Assembly: GCF_000317245.1 (NCBI RefSeq) | Contig: NZ_AJLJ01000064.1 | Coordinates: forward strand, 162,113-226,112 | Direction: 5' to 3' | From: Fischerella muscicola SAG 1427-1 = PCC 73103 | Lineage (GTDB): Bacteria > Cyanobacteriota > Cyanobacteriia > Cyanobacteriales > Nostocaceae | DNA length: 64,000 nucleotides | In this document: one piece after another, positions 18,964-28,125 of the stretch | How positions within the stretch are numbered: position 1 is the stretch's first letter | Layout: each line of letters begins with the position of its first letter | Notes under the pieces: model-generated | Databases searched by the model: none | Told to the model about the DNA's origin: nothing | The model's input: only the letters and a program-made list of their open reading frames with translations | Program-made: the position numbers and the translations under genes

Positions 18964-19034
18964 TTTTAATGTCCTTTGTCATTTGTCTTTTGTCATTTGT
19001 CTTTTGTTAGTCGCTAATGACTAATGACTAATAA
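18964..19034. repeat. TTTGTCATTTGTCTT repeats (rplD/rplC)
   Basis: A short array of TTTGTC(A/T)TT units followed by CTAATGACTAATGACTAATAAC, again with partly complementary halves. Confidence 0.7.
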
Positions 19035-19667
19035 CTAACCAACTACCTTGGCAGGCACAATATTTACCAAAGATCCAGGCTTTCCAGGAACAGCTCCCTT
19101 GATTAGCAATAAGTTACGATCTGAGTCTACTCGCACTACAGTAAGTTTTTTGATTGTGGTGCGGCTGCCTCCTAAACGTCCTGGCGCCCGCTTACCTGGA
19201 TAAACACGACCGGGTGTTGTACCAGCACCGGTAGATCCAGGCGCTCTATGGTTTTTAGAACCATGTGACATAGGCCCACGACGGAAGTTGTTGCGTTTTT
19301 GGTTACCTGCAAAACCACGACCGATGCTTGTACCTATGACATCTACTTGCTGACCTGCGCTAAAAATATCTGCTTTAATTTCTTGACCCAGAGTATAGTC
19401 ACCAGAGTTATCAATGCGATACTCATTTAAATGACGTAATGCTGGGGCAGAGGACTTTGCTAGATGACCTAATAAAGGTTTATTCAGCGCTTTTGGCTTA
19501 ACTTCGCCATAGCCTACTTGGATGGCGGAGTAACCGTCGGTCTGTTTTGTTTTAACTTGAGTAACTGTACATGGTCCCGCCTGAATGACTGTCACAGGAA
19601 TAGCTACTCCTGCATCGTCAAAAATTTGGGTCATGCCCAGTTTGGTGCCGAGAATACCTACAGACAC
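19035..19667 (-). CDS. rplC: 50S ribosomal protein L3
   Basis: A 210-residue assembly initiator reaching the peptidyl transferase centre. It begins [20 protein letters not shown] and contains [18 protein letters not shown] and [11 protein letters not shown]. It is the first gene of the block. rpsJ (S10) is not upstream, in keeping with its location in the str operon in cyanobacteria. Confidence 0.97.
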   Translation of the reverse strand: MSVGILGTKLGMTQIFDDAGVAIPVTVIQAGPCTVTQVKTKQTDGYSAIQVGYGEVKPKALNKPLLGHLAKSSAPALRHLNEYRIDNSGDYTLGQEIKADIFSAGQQVDVIGTSIGRGFAGNQKRNNFRRGPMSHGSKNHRAPGSTGAGTTPGRVYPGKRAPGRLGGSRTTIKKLTVVRVDSDRNLLLIKGAVPGKPGSLVNIVPAKVVG

Positions 19668-20632
19668 AGTTACTGGCTCTCCTTTTTACTTTTTTCTTGG
19701 AAAATTGGATTCTTCAGAACACTTGTTATAGAAGCTTTGTCAGCTACTTTCCGCTATTTGGCGGCGCCTTATGAAGTCAGGAACGGCTTAGGTAATGGCG
19801 GTTCCAACTTACCCGGTCTTTCATCAAGTATCCTTACACTGTGGATGTGAATCCGTTTGCTTTCACATGTGATTAGAACTAGCAAAATACTTTCCTAAGT
19901 GGAAAGTACATTGTTTGGGTTCAATACAAGGCTTCGGAGCTTTGTGCAACAATGCTTCTATCTAAGCAATTGCTCTGGCACTTTACTTGCTTGTAGCAGG
20001 ACTTAGGCAGCAAGCTACCTAGTATCCTTGTCACTGAGACTTACGCCATGCTACAAACCAACATCACTGCTCAGTTTCTACCCCTTCAATCACCTTAAAA
20101 TATAACTTTTAAGGTTTTGCCTGTGGTTTCGCTCTATTGCAAGGGCGAATTTGTTCTACTGACTGGAATGAGTTTGAGTTTTGAACTCTACTCTTTTTCG
20201 TTGACCTGAAAGCTTTTATAGTTTACCAGTCTCTTGCCAATTCTAGCTAGCTAATTCTGTTTAGAACTTTGATAGTTAGCTTTGAAATGCTAAATCGTTG
20301 CTAGCAAATAACAACGAAGGGGTATCCTACAGTTTGGTCACAATCTAAAAATATAGATCAAATATTGTTTTTTGTCTATTAATATTTTTGATAGTAATGA
20401 GAAGTAAGAAGATGAAAAACCACGCGATCGCCTAGCCAAAGCCTTTGAATCTTCAAAAATAGAGGTTATGCAAAAATGAGCATGGTCATTTGTCATTTGT
20501 TATTGGTCATTGGTAAAGGTTTATATTTCTTCCCAACGACTCACTTATCCTGTCCATAAGTTAATTGGTTAACTTAATTTCAAGACAAAAAGTAAATAAT
20601 AGATATATCTTAGTCGGACAAGACGAAAACCT
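19668..20632. other. 965-bp divergent intergenic region, rplC leader and ndhN promoter side
   Basis: There is no convincing gene. The rplC side is of mixed composition and could be a long leader for the ribosomal operon. A GCGATCGC site is near 20425, and short TTTGTCATTTG/TTATTGGTCATTGG repeats lie near 20488-20515. Promoters for both rplC and ndhN must lie here, but I could not assign -10/-35 boxes with confidence. Confidence 0.6.
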
Positions 20633-21109
20633 ATGGCACTAATTACCACTGGTAACACTTTAATTCGTGATCTAGAAAAAAATGGCGCTCTTGGTGTCTA
20701 CGTACCTCTAGAAGGAGGTTTTGAAGGTCGCTACAGACGCCGACTACGTGCAGCAGGCTATACGACTCTCAATATCACTGCGAGAGGATTAGGTGATTTA
20801 GCTGCCTATCTCACAGGTGTTCATGGAGTTCGACCTGCACATCTTGGTAAAAAAAGTACTGGTAGTGGGGCAGCAGTTGGTTATGTGTACTATGTACCAC
20901 CAATTGTTAACTATCAGCTAGAGCAGTTACCACCAAAATCTAAAGGATTAGTATTGTGGATTATTGAAGGGCATATCCTTTCTGATCAAGAACTTGAGTA
21001 CTTAGCGAACTTACCCAAGCTCGAACCACGAGTCAAAGTCGTCATCGAAAGAGGTGGCGATCGCGCCTTCCGTTGGATGCCTCTAGAAAAAACTCTGTTA
21101 GCTAGCTAG
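20633..21109 (+). CDS. ndhN: NAD(P)H-quinone oxidoreductase subunit N
   Basis: A 158-residue peripheral subunit of the photosynthetic NDH-1 complex on the thylakoid membrane, which takes part in cyclic electron flow, respiration and CO2 uptake. The opening MALITTGNTLIRDLEKNGALG and the GVHGVRPAHLGKKSTGSGAAVG segment match the cyanobacterial/plastid NdhN family, which has no catalytic motif of its own. It is divergent from rplC, a frequent cyanobacterial arrangement. Confidence 0.93.
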   Translation: MALITTGNTLIRDLEKNGALGVYVPLEGGFEGRYRRRLRAAGYTTLNITARGLGDLAAYLTGVHGVRPAHLGKKSTGSGAAVGYVYYVPPIVNYQLEQLPPKSKGLVLWIIEGHILSDQELEYLANLPKLEPRVKVVIERGGDRAFRWMPLEKTLLAS

Positions 21110-21273
21110 ATATCGGGAATGGGGCATTGGGCATTGGGCATTGGGCTAAACAAGTCAAAAGTCAAAAGTCAAAAGTCAAAAAGTTCTTAATTTTGAATTT
21201 TGAATTTTGAATTTTGAATTGATATGTCCCCCTTGTCCCCCTTATCCCCGTGTCCCCTTTCCCCAATCACTGC
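21110..21273. repeat. Stacked short tandem arrays of four types
   Basis: In order: GGGCATT units, AGTCAAA units, TTGAATTT units and CCCCCTTGTC units, each in three or more tandem copies. Four different repeat units are adjacent in one 160-bp spacer between convergent ndhN and the SulP gene. Confidence 0.85.
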
Positions 21274-22812
21274 TCAAGCCACTTGACTCGAACTTGATCT
21301 CAAATTAACCACGTGTTCTGGGACTCCAGATTTACAAACATTTGTGTGGCTATCATGATTTAGCCCAGCGATGGTGACATGCTTATCGAGGCGGTGATAT
21401 TTACTTACTACCTTGGCGATCGCATTAGCTGCGGCCTGATCCCATACATGAGAACGATGAAAATCAATGACTACTTTGTCTGTATCTGTTGTATACTCAA
21501 ACAACTCTACAAACTGGTTCGCGGAACCAAAGAACAATTGACCGTGAATGTAATACACTCTGTTCTCATCACGATCAATGCTGACTGTAGTCCGAATTTG
21601 AGATGCTTGCCAGCCAAATATTAGTAAGTTCAGAATTACTCCTGCTAGTACGCCTTGAGCCAAATCGTGTGTGGCTAGTGCAACGATGACTGTAAAAGGC
21701 ATTACTAATGCCTCTGGTAATGGTGTCTTCCGTAATATCTTCAAAGACTTCCAGTCAAAGGTTTCAAAGGACACCATGATCATGACACCAACCAATGCAG
21801 CCATGGGAATTTGCTGTACAATATCCCGCAGTACGAACATAGAAAACAGCAAAAACGCACCAGCAACAAAGGTAGACAAGCGTCCTTTCGCACCACATCT
21901 GGTATTAATGACAGATTGTCCTACCATGCCACAGCCTGCCATCCCACCCATTAAGCCAGTAACTGCATTAGCTATTCCTTGACCTTTTGTTTCTCGATTC
22001 TTAGAAGTGCGAGTGTCAGTTAGTTCATCGACCAAAGCAGCTGTCAACAGTGATTCTAATAGTCCGACGATCGCTAACGTTAGTGAGTAAGGTAGGATAA
22101 TCATGAGTGTTTCTAGCGAGAAACTAACCTGGGGTATGTGTAACACAGGTAAGTTGCGTGTAATTTCTCCAATGTCTCCGACTCTACGAATATCCAAATC
22201 CATTGCGATCGCGACAATGGTCATAGCAATAATTGCTATAAGTGGTGAAGGAATGCTTTTTGTCAGACGTGGGAATAAGTAGACAATCACCAGTGTGACA
22301 ACTACCATCACATACATTTGCCAAGATTCCCCAGCAAATAACCTTAACTGAGCGGTAAAAATGAGAATTCCTAAAGCATTAACAAACCCAGCAATAGCAG
22401 ATTGAGGAATAAAACTGAAGCATCTTTCTAACTTCAAAACCCCAATAAAAAATTGAATAATTCCTGTCAAAATTGTGGCAGCAAATAAATATTCTACTCC
22501 ATGCTTTTCAACTAATGTTGTCATCAGTAACGCCATTGAGCCAGTCGCTGCTGAAATCATGGCTGGGCGTCCTCCTACTAAGGAAATGACCACTGCCATA
22601 CAAAAAGATGTATAGAGTGCTACCATTGGATTAACTTTGGCGATCGCAGCAAATGCCAAAGATTCTGGAATCAGTGCTAATGCTACTGTTGCACCTGCAA
22701 GTACCTCGGTTTTAATTTGAGATAGATGCAGATAATTCCTTATTTTTCTCTGCAAGAATTGAATTTTAGTCCCCTGTTTTTTTTTAGCGTTTTCTCGGCG
22801 ATTGAAAAGCAT
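21274..22812 (-). CDS. SulP/SLC26-family anion transporter with STAS domain
   Basis: A 512-residue membrane protein. The N-terminal half carries the SulP signature (LAGATVALALIPESLAFAAI) and about ten to twelve membrane helices (to about residue 400). It ends in a cytoplasmic STAS domain (about 410-505; YYIHGQLFFGSANQFVELF). Family members move sulfate, bicarbonate or other anions. The cyanobacterial bicarbonate carrier BicA belongs here, but substrate cannot be read from the sequence. It stands alone on the minus strand, with no sulfate or carbon-concentrating genes beside it. Confidence 0.85.
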   Translation of the reverse strand: MLFNRRENAKKKQGTKIQFLQRKIRNYLHLSQIKTEVLAGATVALALIPESLAFAAIAKVNPMVALYTSFCMAVVISLVGGRPAMISAATGSMALLMTTLVEKHGVEYLFAATILTGIIQFFIGVLKLERCFSFIPQSAIAGFVNALGILIFTAQLRLFAGESWQMYVMVVVTLVIVYLFPRLTKSIPSPLIAIIAMTIVAIAMDLDIRRVGDIGEITRNLPVLHIPQVSFSLETLMIILPYSLTLAIVGLLESLLTAALVDELTDTRTSKNRETKGQGIANAVTGLMGGMAGCGMVGQSVINTRCGAKGRLSTFVAGAFLLFSMFVLRDIVQQIPMAALVGVMIMVSFETFDWKSLKILRKTPLPEALVMPFTVIVALATHDLAQGVLAGVILNLLIFGWQASQIRTTVSIDRDENRVYYIHGQLFFGSANQFVELFEYTTDTDKVVIDFHRSHVWDQAAANAIAKVVSKYHRLDKHVTIAGLNHDSHTNVCKSGVPEHVVNLRSSSSQVA

Positions 22813-23276
22813 GTTTAACCCTGCTACTGTGGTATTGCTGTGTAGCTATTTATTGGCAAACTAAAAATTAATTGCTTCAAAAATGCAATTAATGCAGATA
22901 TCTTCATCAAGTGTCTGATAGACCAGCATGAAGTTATTGAAAGCAAATGCATTAGTACTAGACGTAAATCAAAACTAAGCTATTTTTACATTATTAAAGC
23001 CATATATTTCAGATTTATTTGTCAAGCAATTATGATTTTGATTTCATCTTCATACCGTCATCGACATGTATAAAGTTTTTATAAAGATATTGATATTAAC
23101 CGTATAAACACTAGTAAAGTGTCTTTTGAACTCACGAATAGTACATAGTCTGTCAAACTAGTTTTGAGGGTTTGTAGTAAACACCAAGCGTGCTTAGAAT
23201 TTCTTTATCAGTAGGAGCCTTGGCTTGCTCTAGACAATAATTAAGCTAGAAGCACTCTTTCTTCCTACGCTACAAA
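22813..23276. other. 464-bp divergent intergenic region
   Basis: AT-rich DNA between the divergent SulP and ABC permease genes. No gene, array or strong hairpin was seen. It must contain the promoters of both. Confidence 0.5.
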
Positions 23277-24107
23277 ATGAAACTTTCTTTACCAATAGGG
23301 AAAGGACTATTGTATGTCCTGTTGACACTGTACGCTGTTATTACCATCATCCCGTTTTTGTGGGCGCTTTCGGCATCCTTTAAACCCCTGTCTGAAATAG
23401 TTAGCAGCGAAGCTAATTTTTTGCCTAAAAACTTTACTCTTGACAATTACCAGCAAATTTTTCTGCAAGAACCACTATTTCTGCGTTGGTTGTTCAATAG
23501 TGTAGTTATTGCCATTTGCGTCACTATTTTAAACTTGTTGTTCAATTCAATGGCTGGTTACGCTTTAGCAAGATTGCGATTTCGGGGTAGACATTTTTGG
23601 TTTTTGCTGATTTTGGCAGTACTAGCAGTACCAGCACAAATCACACTCATTCCCACATTTTTGATTTTAAAAGCTTTCGGCTGGCTGAATTCCTATCAAG
23701 GCATGATTGTTCCCAGTATGGTGAACGCCACTTTCATTTTTATGATGCGGCAGTTTTTTGTTAACTTTCCTAAAGAATTAGAGGAAGCTGCTGCGCTTGA
23801 TGGTTTGACTTCTTTGGGGATTTTCTGGCGTATTGTTTTACCCTTGGCAAAACCAGCATTGGCAGCACAGGCAGTTTTCGTTTTTATGGGTAGTTGGAAT
23901 AATTTTTTGTTGCCTGTGGTGATACTGTTTGATCCGGAAATGTTTACCTTGCCTTTGGGTTTGAATTCTTTCAAAGGTCAATACATCAGCTATTGGAACT
24001 ATATCATGGCTGCTTCAATGCTTTTTACTCTGCCAGCTTTAGCTATTTATGCCTTTTTCAATCGGTACTTTATTCAAAGTGTGACTTTTACAGGAGGGAA
24101 GGGATAG
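23277..24107 (+). CDS. Carbohydrate ABC transporter permease (MalG/UgpE type)
   Basis: A 276-residue inner-membrane permease with about six helices. The EAA loop that contacts the ATPase is EEAAALDGLTSLGIFWRIVLP (near residues 165-185), followed by NNFLLPVVIL, typical of the second sugar permease of CUT1 systems. No binding protein, partner permease or ATPase is nearby, so its partners are encoded elsewhere. Start ATG is directly preceded by CTACAAA with no strong ribosome site. Confidence 0.88.
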   Translation: MKLSLPIGKGLLYVLLTLYAVITIIPFLWALSASFKPLSEIVSSEANFLPKNFTLDNYQQIFLQEPLFLRWLFNSVVIAICVTILNLLFNSMAGYALARLRFRGRHFWFLLILAVLAVPAQITLIPTFLILKAFGWLNSYQGMIVPSMVNATFIFMMRQFFVNFPKELEEAAALDGLTSLGIFWRIVLPLAKPALAAQAVFVFMGSWNNFLLPVVILFDPEMFTLPLGLNSFKGQYISYWNYIMAASMLFTLPALAIYAFFNRYFIQSVTFTGGKG

Positions 24108-24643
24108 GAATTGAGGACAAGGGAGATTGGGGGAGATACCAAGGAGGAAGTTGTGTTGGGTAGAGGAGTTAGATCATTATATTTTTTGGAGTTAGCTTAG
24201 AGGTTTAACTTAGACGTTAAACTTAGACCCTAAATAAAATTATGCAAATGCGATCGCAATTTCTTTACAGTAAAAATACTCACACTTCTATCTGTCTGTT
24301 TTCCTGTCTCTCTACCTGGTAGTTAGGGCAACAAATTGGCCTCTTAACGTGATATTTGTATAACAGCGACTTTATCTATATCTGTCAGTTAACATACTTT
24401 ATGGGTTGTGCAAACCTATTAATCACAAAGATACCAGCAGATGACATCCATCCTATAGGAGGGGTTCGATCTGTATGCAACCGATTGCAACCAATATAGT
24501 TTAGTTCGTTGTTAGTGGTTGGTAGAACAAACAACAAACAACAAACAAAAAACAAAAAACAATTGACAACTGGCAGTTAACAACAAAAGATTGAGTATCG
24601 CGATATTTAGCTGTGTTGAGCGTCAAAATCTTTAAGGGGAAAG
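24108..24643. other. 536-bp intergenic region upstream of psbV
   Basis: No gene seen. It contains an ACAAACAACAAACAA low-complexity tract (about 24530-24560) and AACAATTGACAACTGGC just before psbV. The psbV promoter should lie in its last 200 bases. Confidence 0.5.
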
Positions 24644-25135
24644 ATGTTAAAAAGACTAATTGGCATTTTTGTAGCTACTGTGTTGCTGACTTTTCAGTTT
24701 GTTGTCGGTAGTGCAACAGCAGTGGAGTTAGATCAAGCTTCACGCACAGTACAGTTAAATGAAAAGGGTGATACAGTTGTAATCAGCCTAAAAGAGCTTA
24801 CAGAAGGCAAGCGCTTGTTTAACAATACTTGCTCTCAATGTCACCCTGGTGGAATCACCAAAACCAACCAGAACGTAGGGCTTGATCCTGAAGCTTTGGC
24901 ATTGGCAACACCACCCCGTAATAACATTGAAGGACTAGTGGATTACATGAAAAACCCCACTACCTACGATGGAGAATATGAAATTTCTGAGTTACATCCC
25001 AGCATCAAGAGTGCTGATATTTTCACAGAAATGAGAAATCTCACTGATGATGATTTGAAAGCGATCGCTGGTTATATCTTAGTGCAACCGAAAGTAATTG
25101 GTATCAAGTGGGGTGGCGGTAAAATTTATTACTAA
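24644..25135 (+). CDS. psbV: Photosystem II cytochrome c-550
   Basis: A 163-residue lumenal extrinsic subunit that stabilises the oxygen-evolving cluster. A signal peptide spans residues about 1-26 (cleavage after SATA/V region), the haem is bound at C63-SQ-C66-H67, and the second axial ligand is H118 in ELHPS, position 92 of the mature protein as in known PsbV. The C-terminus IKWGGGKIYY is typical. A GGGGAAAG ribosome site precedes the ATG. It neighbours petE and petJ, so lumenal electron-transfer proteins are grouped. Confidence 0.97.
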   Translation: MLKRLIGIFVATVLLTFQFVVGSATAVELDQASRTVQLNEKGDTVVISLKELTEGKRLFNNTCSQCHPGGITKTNQNVGLDPEALALATPPRNNIEGLVDYMKNPTTYDGEYEISELHPSIKSADIFTEMRNLTDDDLKAIAGYILVQPKVIGIKWGGGKIYY

Positions 25136-25537
25136 ACCTCTGGTCATTAACATAGTCATCATTTCTTAGTCATCAGTCATTAGTAGAGACGCGATTATAC
25201 TCTTACCTTGAAGCCGCTCTTACCGCATTTGGCTTGGGAAAAAGAGGGGAGGCTTAAAGCCCCCTGATTAATCTGTGGGCCAATTGGATCTCTAATAGAA
25301 GCCTCCCCTCTTTTTCTTTTATTCGCCTCGTTACGAGCGTCTACGCGTCTGTACAATAGTCATTAGTCTTTTGGTAAGTAGTCCGAGATCATTGGGAACT
25401 GCTTACGACAGACTGATGACTATATTTTTGTTCATTTTTCCAAAAAAAATCTTACATCTACGACATCTTGTCATATTTGGCGTTAATTTTATCTAAAATG
25501 AATAGAGGAAAATAAAACTTGTTGATTGGAGAAGGCT
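25136..25537. other. psbV-petE intergenic region carrying the MITE-like element
   Basis: About 400 bases. A short TCATTAGTCATC array precedes the element at 25183-25354. After it come TAGTCATTAGTC and an AT-rich stretch leading to petE. The petE promoter and any copper-response site must be in the last 180 bases. None could be named. Confidence 0.55.
25183..25354. mobile_element. MITE-like inverted-repeat element, copy 2
   Basis: A 172-bp element starting GTAGAGACGCG and ending CGCGTCTGTAC, the two ends being inverted repeats with one mismatch. It is the reverse complement of 3496-3665 apart from one extra A in the central GGCTTAAAGCC stretch and the outermost end bases. A long internal stem of AGAGGGGAGGCTT and AAGCCTCCCCTCT is kept. 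Both sides carry TCATTAGT repeats. Confidence 0.7.
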
Positions 25538-25948
25538 ATGAAATTAATTGCGGCCGGCTTGCGTCGCTTTGGTCTAGCAGTGTTAACAATTCTTTTAGTT
25601 GTTGGCAGCTTTGCTGTTTTCACTCCTAGTGCTGCGGCTGATACATATACAGTAAAACTTGGCAGTGATAAGGGAATGCTGGCGTTTGAGCCTTCAAAGT
25701 TGACTGTCAAGCCAGGTGACACAATTAAATGGGTAAACAACAAAGTTCCTCCCCACAATGTTGTATTTGATCCTGGTCAGTCAAAAAGTGCTGATTTAGC
25801 GAAAGCTTGGACTCACAAGCAGTTGCTCATGAGTCCTGGTCAAGAGTATGAAACCACAATCCCCGCAGATGCTCCCAAGGGAGACTATACCTTCTACTGC
25901 GAGCCTCACCGTGGTGCTGGTATGGCTGGTAAACTCACTATTCAATAA
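25538..25948 (+). CDS. petE: Plastocyanin
   Basis: A 136-residue copper protein that carries electrons from cytochrome b6f to photosystem I in the lumen. The signal peptide ends at about residue 33-34 ([12 protein letters not shown]). The four copper ligands are visible: His in PPHNVVFD, and Cys, His and Met in [12 protein letters not shown] chose the ATG at 25538 because GGAG lies six bases upstream. A TTG at 25526 would overlap that ribosome site. Confidence 0.97.
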   Translation: MKLIAAGLRRFGLAVLTILLVVGSFAVFTPSAAADTYTVKLGSDKGMLAFEPSKLTVKPGDTIKWVNNKVPPHNVVFDPGQSKSADLAKAWTHKQLLMSPGQEYETTIPADAPKGDYTFYCEPHRGAGMAGKLTIQ

Positions 25949-26248
25949 TTAGTACTTCACTTGAGTTCTAACAGAGGCTTCTGTGGAAAAGTAGACTTCG
26001 CATACTCTTCGAGTGATACTTCGCCACACTAAAAGAGAATGCACACATAACTCAAATGCGATGACGAGTCTGATTCCTACTGTTGATGCTACTAAAAGCA
26101 AAATGGCAAACCAGCGAATAGACTCGTCATCAGCAAATTTGAATTGCTAAAGTCGTTCCTGTTGACTACGCTTGAAAGCTTTGAACAACCATAGAATATT
26201 ACTGAAAGGATTTTTCAATGGCTGGAAGCTTATTGCGAGGTCAAGACT
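25949..26248. other. petE-petJ spacer with a perfect 12-bp inverted repeat
   Basis: Arms GATGACGAGTCT (26060-26071) and AGACTCGTCATC (26120-26131) pair perfectly, with imperfect extension outward, around a 48-base loop. It may end the petE transcript or act in petJ regulation. Nothing else gene-like was seen. Confidence 0.55.
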
Positions 26249-26593
26249 TTGAGATTACTATTATTAATTTTGCTATTTGCGATCGCTCTGTTTATTCTTA
26301 TATTTATCAGTCCAGCACAGGCGGCCGAAACATCTGGTGCTGCCAAAATATTTGCTTCTAACTGTGCTTCTTGTCATATTGGTGGTGGGAATGTCCTCAT
26401 CGCCGAGAAAACGTTAAAAAAGGAAGCCTTACGAAAGTATCTGGAAAATTATAACGCTAACTCACTTACAGCAATTATTCACCAAGTACAAAATGGCAAA
26501 AATGCTATGCCTGCTTTTAAAAGCAAGTTGAGCGAAGATGAAATTATCGAAGTAGCTACCTACGTTTTTCAAAAAGCAGAACAGGGTTGGTAA
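26249..26593 (+). CDS. petJ: Cytochrome c6
   Basis: A 114-residue soluble haem protein that replaces plastocyanin as donor to photosystem I or cytochrome oxidase. The N-terminal hydrophobic stretch (MRLLLLILLFAIALFILIF) is a signal peptide ending near AQAAE. The haem site is CASCH, and the methionine ligand is in NAMPAFK. The start is TTG with GAGG eight bases upstream. The only nearby ATG (26218) is in another frame. petE and petJ side by side suggests alternative carriers, which in other cyanobacteria are switched by copper. Confidence 0.92.
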   Translation: MRLLLLILLFAIALFILIFISPAQAAETSGAAKIFASNCASCHIGGGNVLIAEKTLKKEALRKYLENYNANSLTAIIHQVQNGKNAMPAFKSKLSEDEIIEVATYVFQKAEQGW

Positions 26594-26597
26594 TCAG

Positions 26598-26660
26598 TTA
26601 TCAATTATCAGTTATCAGTTATCAGTAATTTGTTAACTGATAACTGTTCAGTGTTCACTG
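26598..26660. terminator. Convergent hairpin and ATCAGTT repeats after petJ
   Basis: CAGTTATCAG (26616-26625) and CTGATAACTG (26637-26646) form a perfect 10-bp stem within an ATCAGTTATCAGTT array. It lies between convergent genes and could end both transcripts. Confidence 0.45.
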
Positions 26661-26661
26661 T

Positions 26662-28125
26662 TTACTGTTGATTTGAGTTTTGTCTTTCCTGTTTAACTTG
26701 ACGCAGTTGTTGTATTAGTTTTTGGCTGGAATTTTGACTGTTGTTATTAACTTGTGGTTGGGATAGTTTTGGTATGGGTTGAGCCTGAGTTGTTCCCACT
26801 TGCACTGATTGTATTGGTTGCTGCTGTTGGGGTGATGATTGGTTTTGGGGAAGCGATCGCAAACGCTGCTTTAAATCCTGCTGTTCACCGGGGGATGACT
26901 GTGCTTTGGGTGTTTGCAAAATCGGCAATTGTGATGGAGTAGCTGCTGCGGGAACAATATTATTATTCGGTAAGAAAGAGAGTCGAAATGGATAATACTG
27001 GGGTTTGCCATTCGCCTGCACAGGATTTTTCTGGAAATACTCTCTAAAATATTCTCGTGCTGCTACTTGGAGGCTAGATGAAGCTGAATTGTCAAGAAAT
27101 TCTATAGATTCAACCTTGCCATCGGTGTATACCAAACCACCCTCTATTTTACCTTCCTGTCCTCTTTGCCCGCTAATTGTTTCGGAGATGAGTTTTTTGG
27201 TTTCAATGTTGGGGTATTGCTCTCTTACTTTTCGCAATTGATCATTTAGAGAATTTATTTTCGCGATTTGCTGTGCTGTCGTTTGGGATGTTGTCGGTGT
27301 TGATGGCAAATTGGGTGTCTGAAGTGTGGATTGTTGTGATTGCCATTGTGGTAAATTCGTACCTGTCATCGCTAGGTTACTTCCTGGTTGCGGAGTACTT
27401 GTCGCAACTGGAAATTCCTGGTTTTGCAACCCACTCGAAGTACCAGAGTTAGGAGTAGTAGAGTTATTGGAAGAGACGGAAGTCTGCGTACTAGGTAAGT
27501 TAGTGGGGATGTTAGCAGCTTGTAAATCTGGTAAGTTTGTGGGGTATTGGGAATTAGAAGTATTGACAGAAGAAGGTAGTGGCTGCGGTTTTCCTAAGTC
27601 AATTTCATCTTGCAAACGAGCAACTTTCCTATCGTTCACACGCGGAACAGTTGCTCTATAGTTTTGCTGTTGTTCTATTTGCAACTGGCTCCTCCTCGGT
27701 AGAGGTAGGATGCTAACTCGATTAGGAGATACGGGAACCGAGGGTAGTGGCGGCTCAACCAGAGAAGTTGTTGGTTGCTGCGTGGCTAAGGGTGTTGATT
27801 TGAGCGCAAAATTGGGAAATGGGGGAACTTGCGCTTGTAGAGGAAGTTGTCCAGCTTGGGGAAGTTTTCCTTGTAAAGGAATCCCTGGTTGTTTGGGAAG
27901 CGCAGATGTAGTTGTCTGTGGCAAACGACTTTGATCAGCCTGGTTTAATTCAATAAGTCCGACGCCAGTTTTTGGTGATTTTGTCTGTTTTGGTTGAGTT
28001 TCCATCTGCATCCACGGCAGAAATAATGCGATTACACCGTGGATACCAACAGAAGCTAATACTGCTATCCCTGTTGGCTGACTAATTATTTCTGGTATGC
28101 TTTTTAATACGGAAACGTATGACAT
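26662..28125 (-). CDS. TonB-like proline/glutamine-rich membrane protein
   Basis: A 487-residue protein with one membrane segment near the N-terminus (about residues 18-39, ASVGIHGVIALFLPWM), then a long linker rich in P, Q, S and T. A folded region follows at about 290-395 (RKVREQYPNIETKKLISETI, GGLVYTDGKVESIEFLDN, AAREYFREYF), and a Q-rich tail ends the protein. The topology (N-terminal anchor, extended proline-rich spacer, small C-terminal domain) resembles TonB-type energy transducers, but the C-terminal tail is unlike classical TonB. No ExbB/ExbD or receptor genes are nearby. Function is inferred from layout only. Confidence 0.5.
   Translation of the reverse strand: MSYVSVLKSIPEIISQPTGIAVLASVGIHGVIALFLPWMQMETQPKQTKSPKTGVGLIELNQADQSRLPQTTTSALPKQPGIPLQGKLPQAGQLPLQAQVPPFPNFALKSTPLATQQPTTSLVEPPLPSVPVSPNRVSILPLPRRSQLQIEQQQNYRATVPRVNDRKVARLQDEIDLGKPQPLPSSVNTSNSQYPTNLPDLQAANIPTNLPSTQTSVSSNNSTTPNSGTSSGLQNQEFPVATSTPQPGSNLAMTGTNLPQWQSQQSTLQTPNLPSTPTTSQTTAQQIAKINSLNDQLRKVREQYPNIETKKLISETISGQRGQEGKIEGGLVYTDGKVESIEFLDNSASSSLQVAAREYFREYFQKNPVQANGKPQYYPFRLSFLPNNNIVPAAATPSQLPILQTPKAQSSPGEQQDLKQRLRSLPQNQSSPQQQQPIQSVQVGTTQAQPIPKLSQPQVNNNSQNSSQKLIQQLRQVKQERQNSNQQ

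Noticed and set aside
24420..24500. Possible tRNA suggested by GGGGTTCGATC
   Set aside because: No acceptor stem or anticodon arm can be folded around it. No tRNA or rRNA gene was found anywhere in the window.
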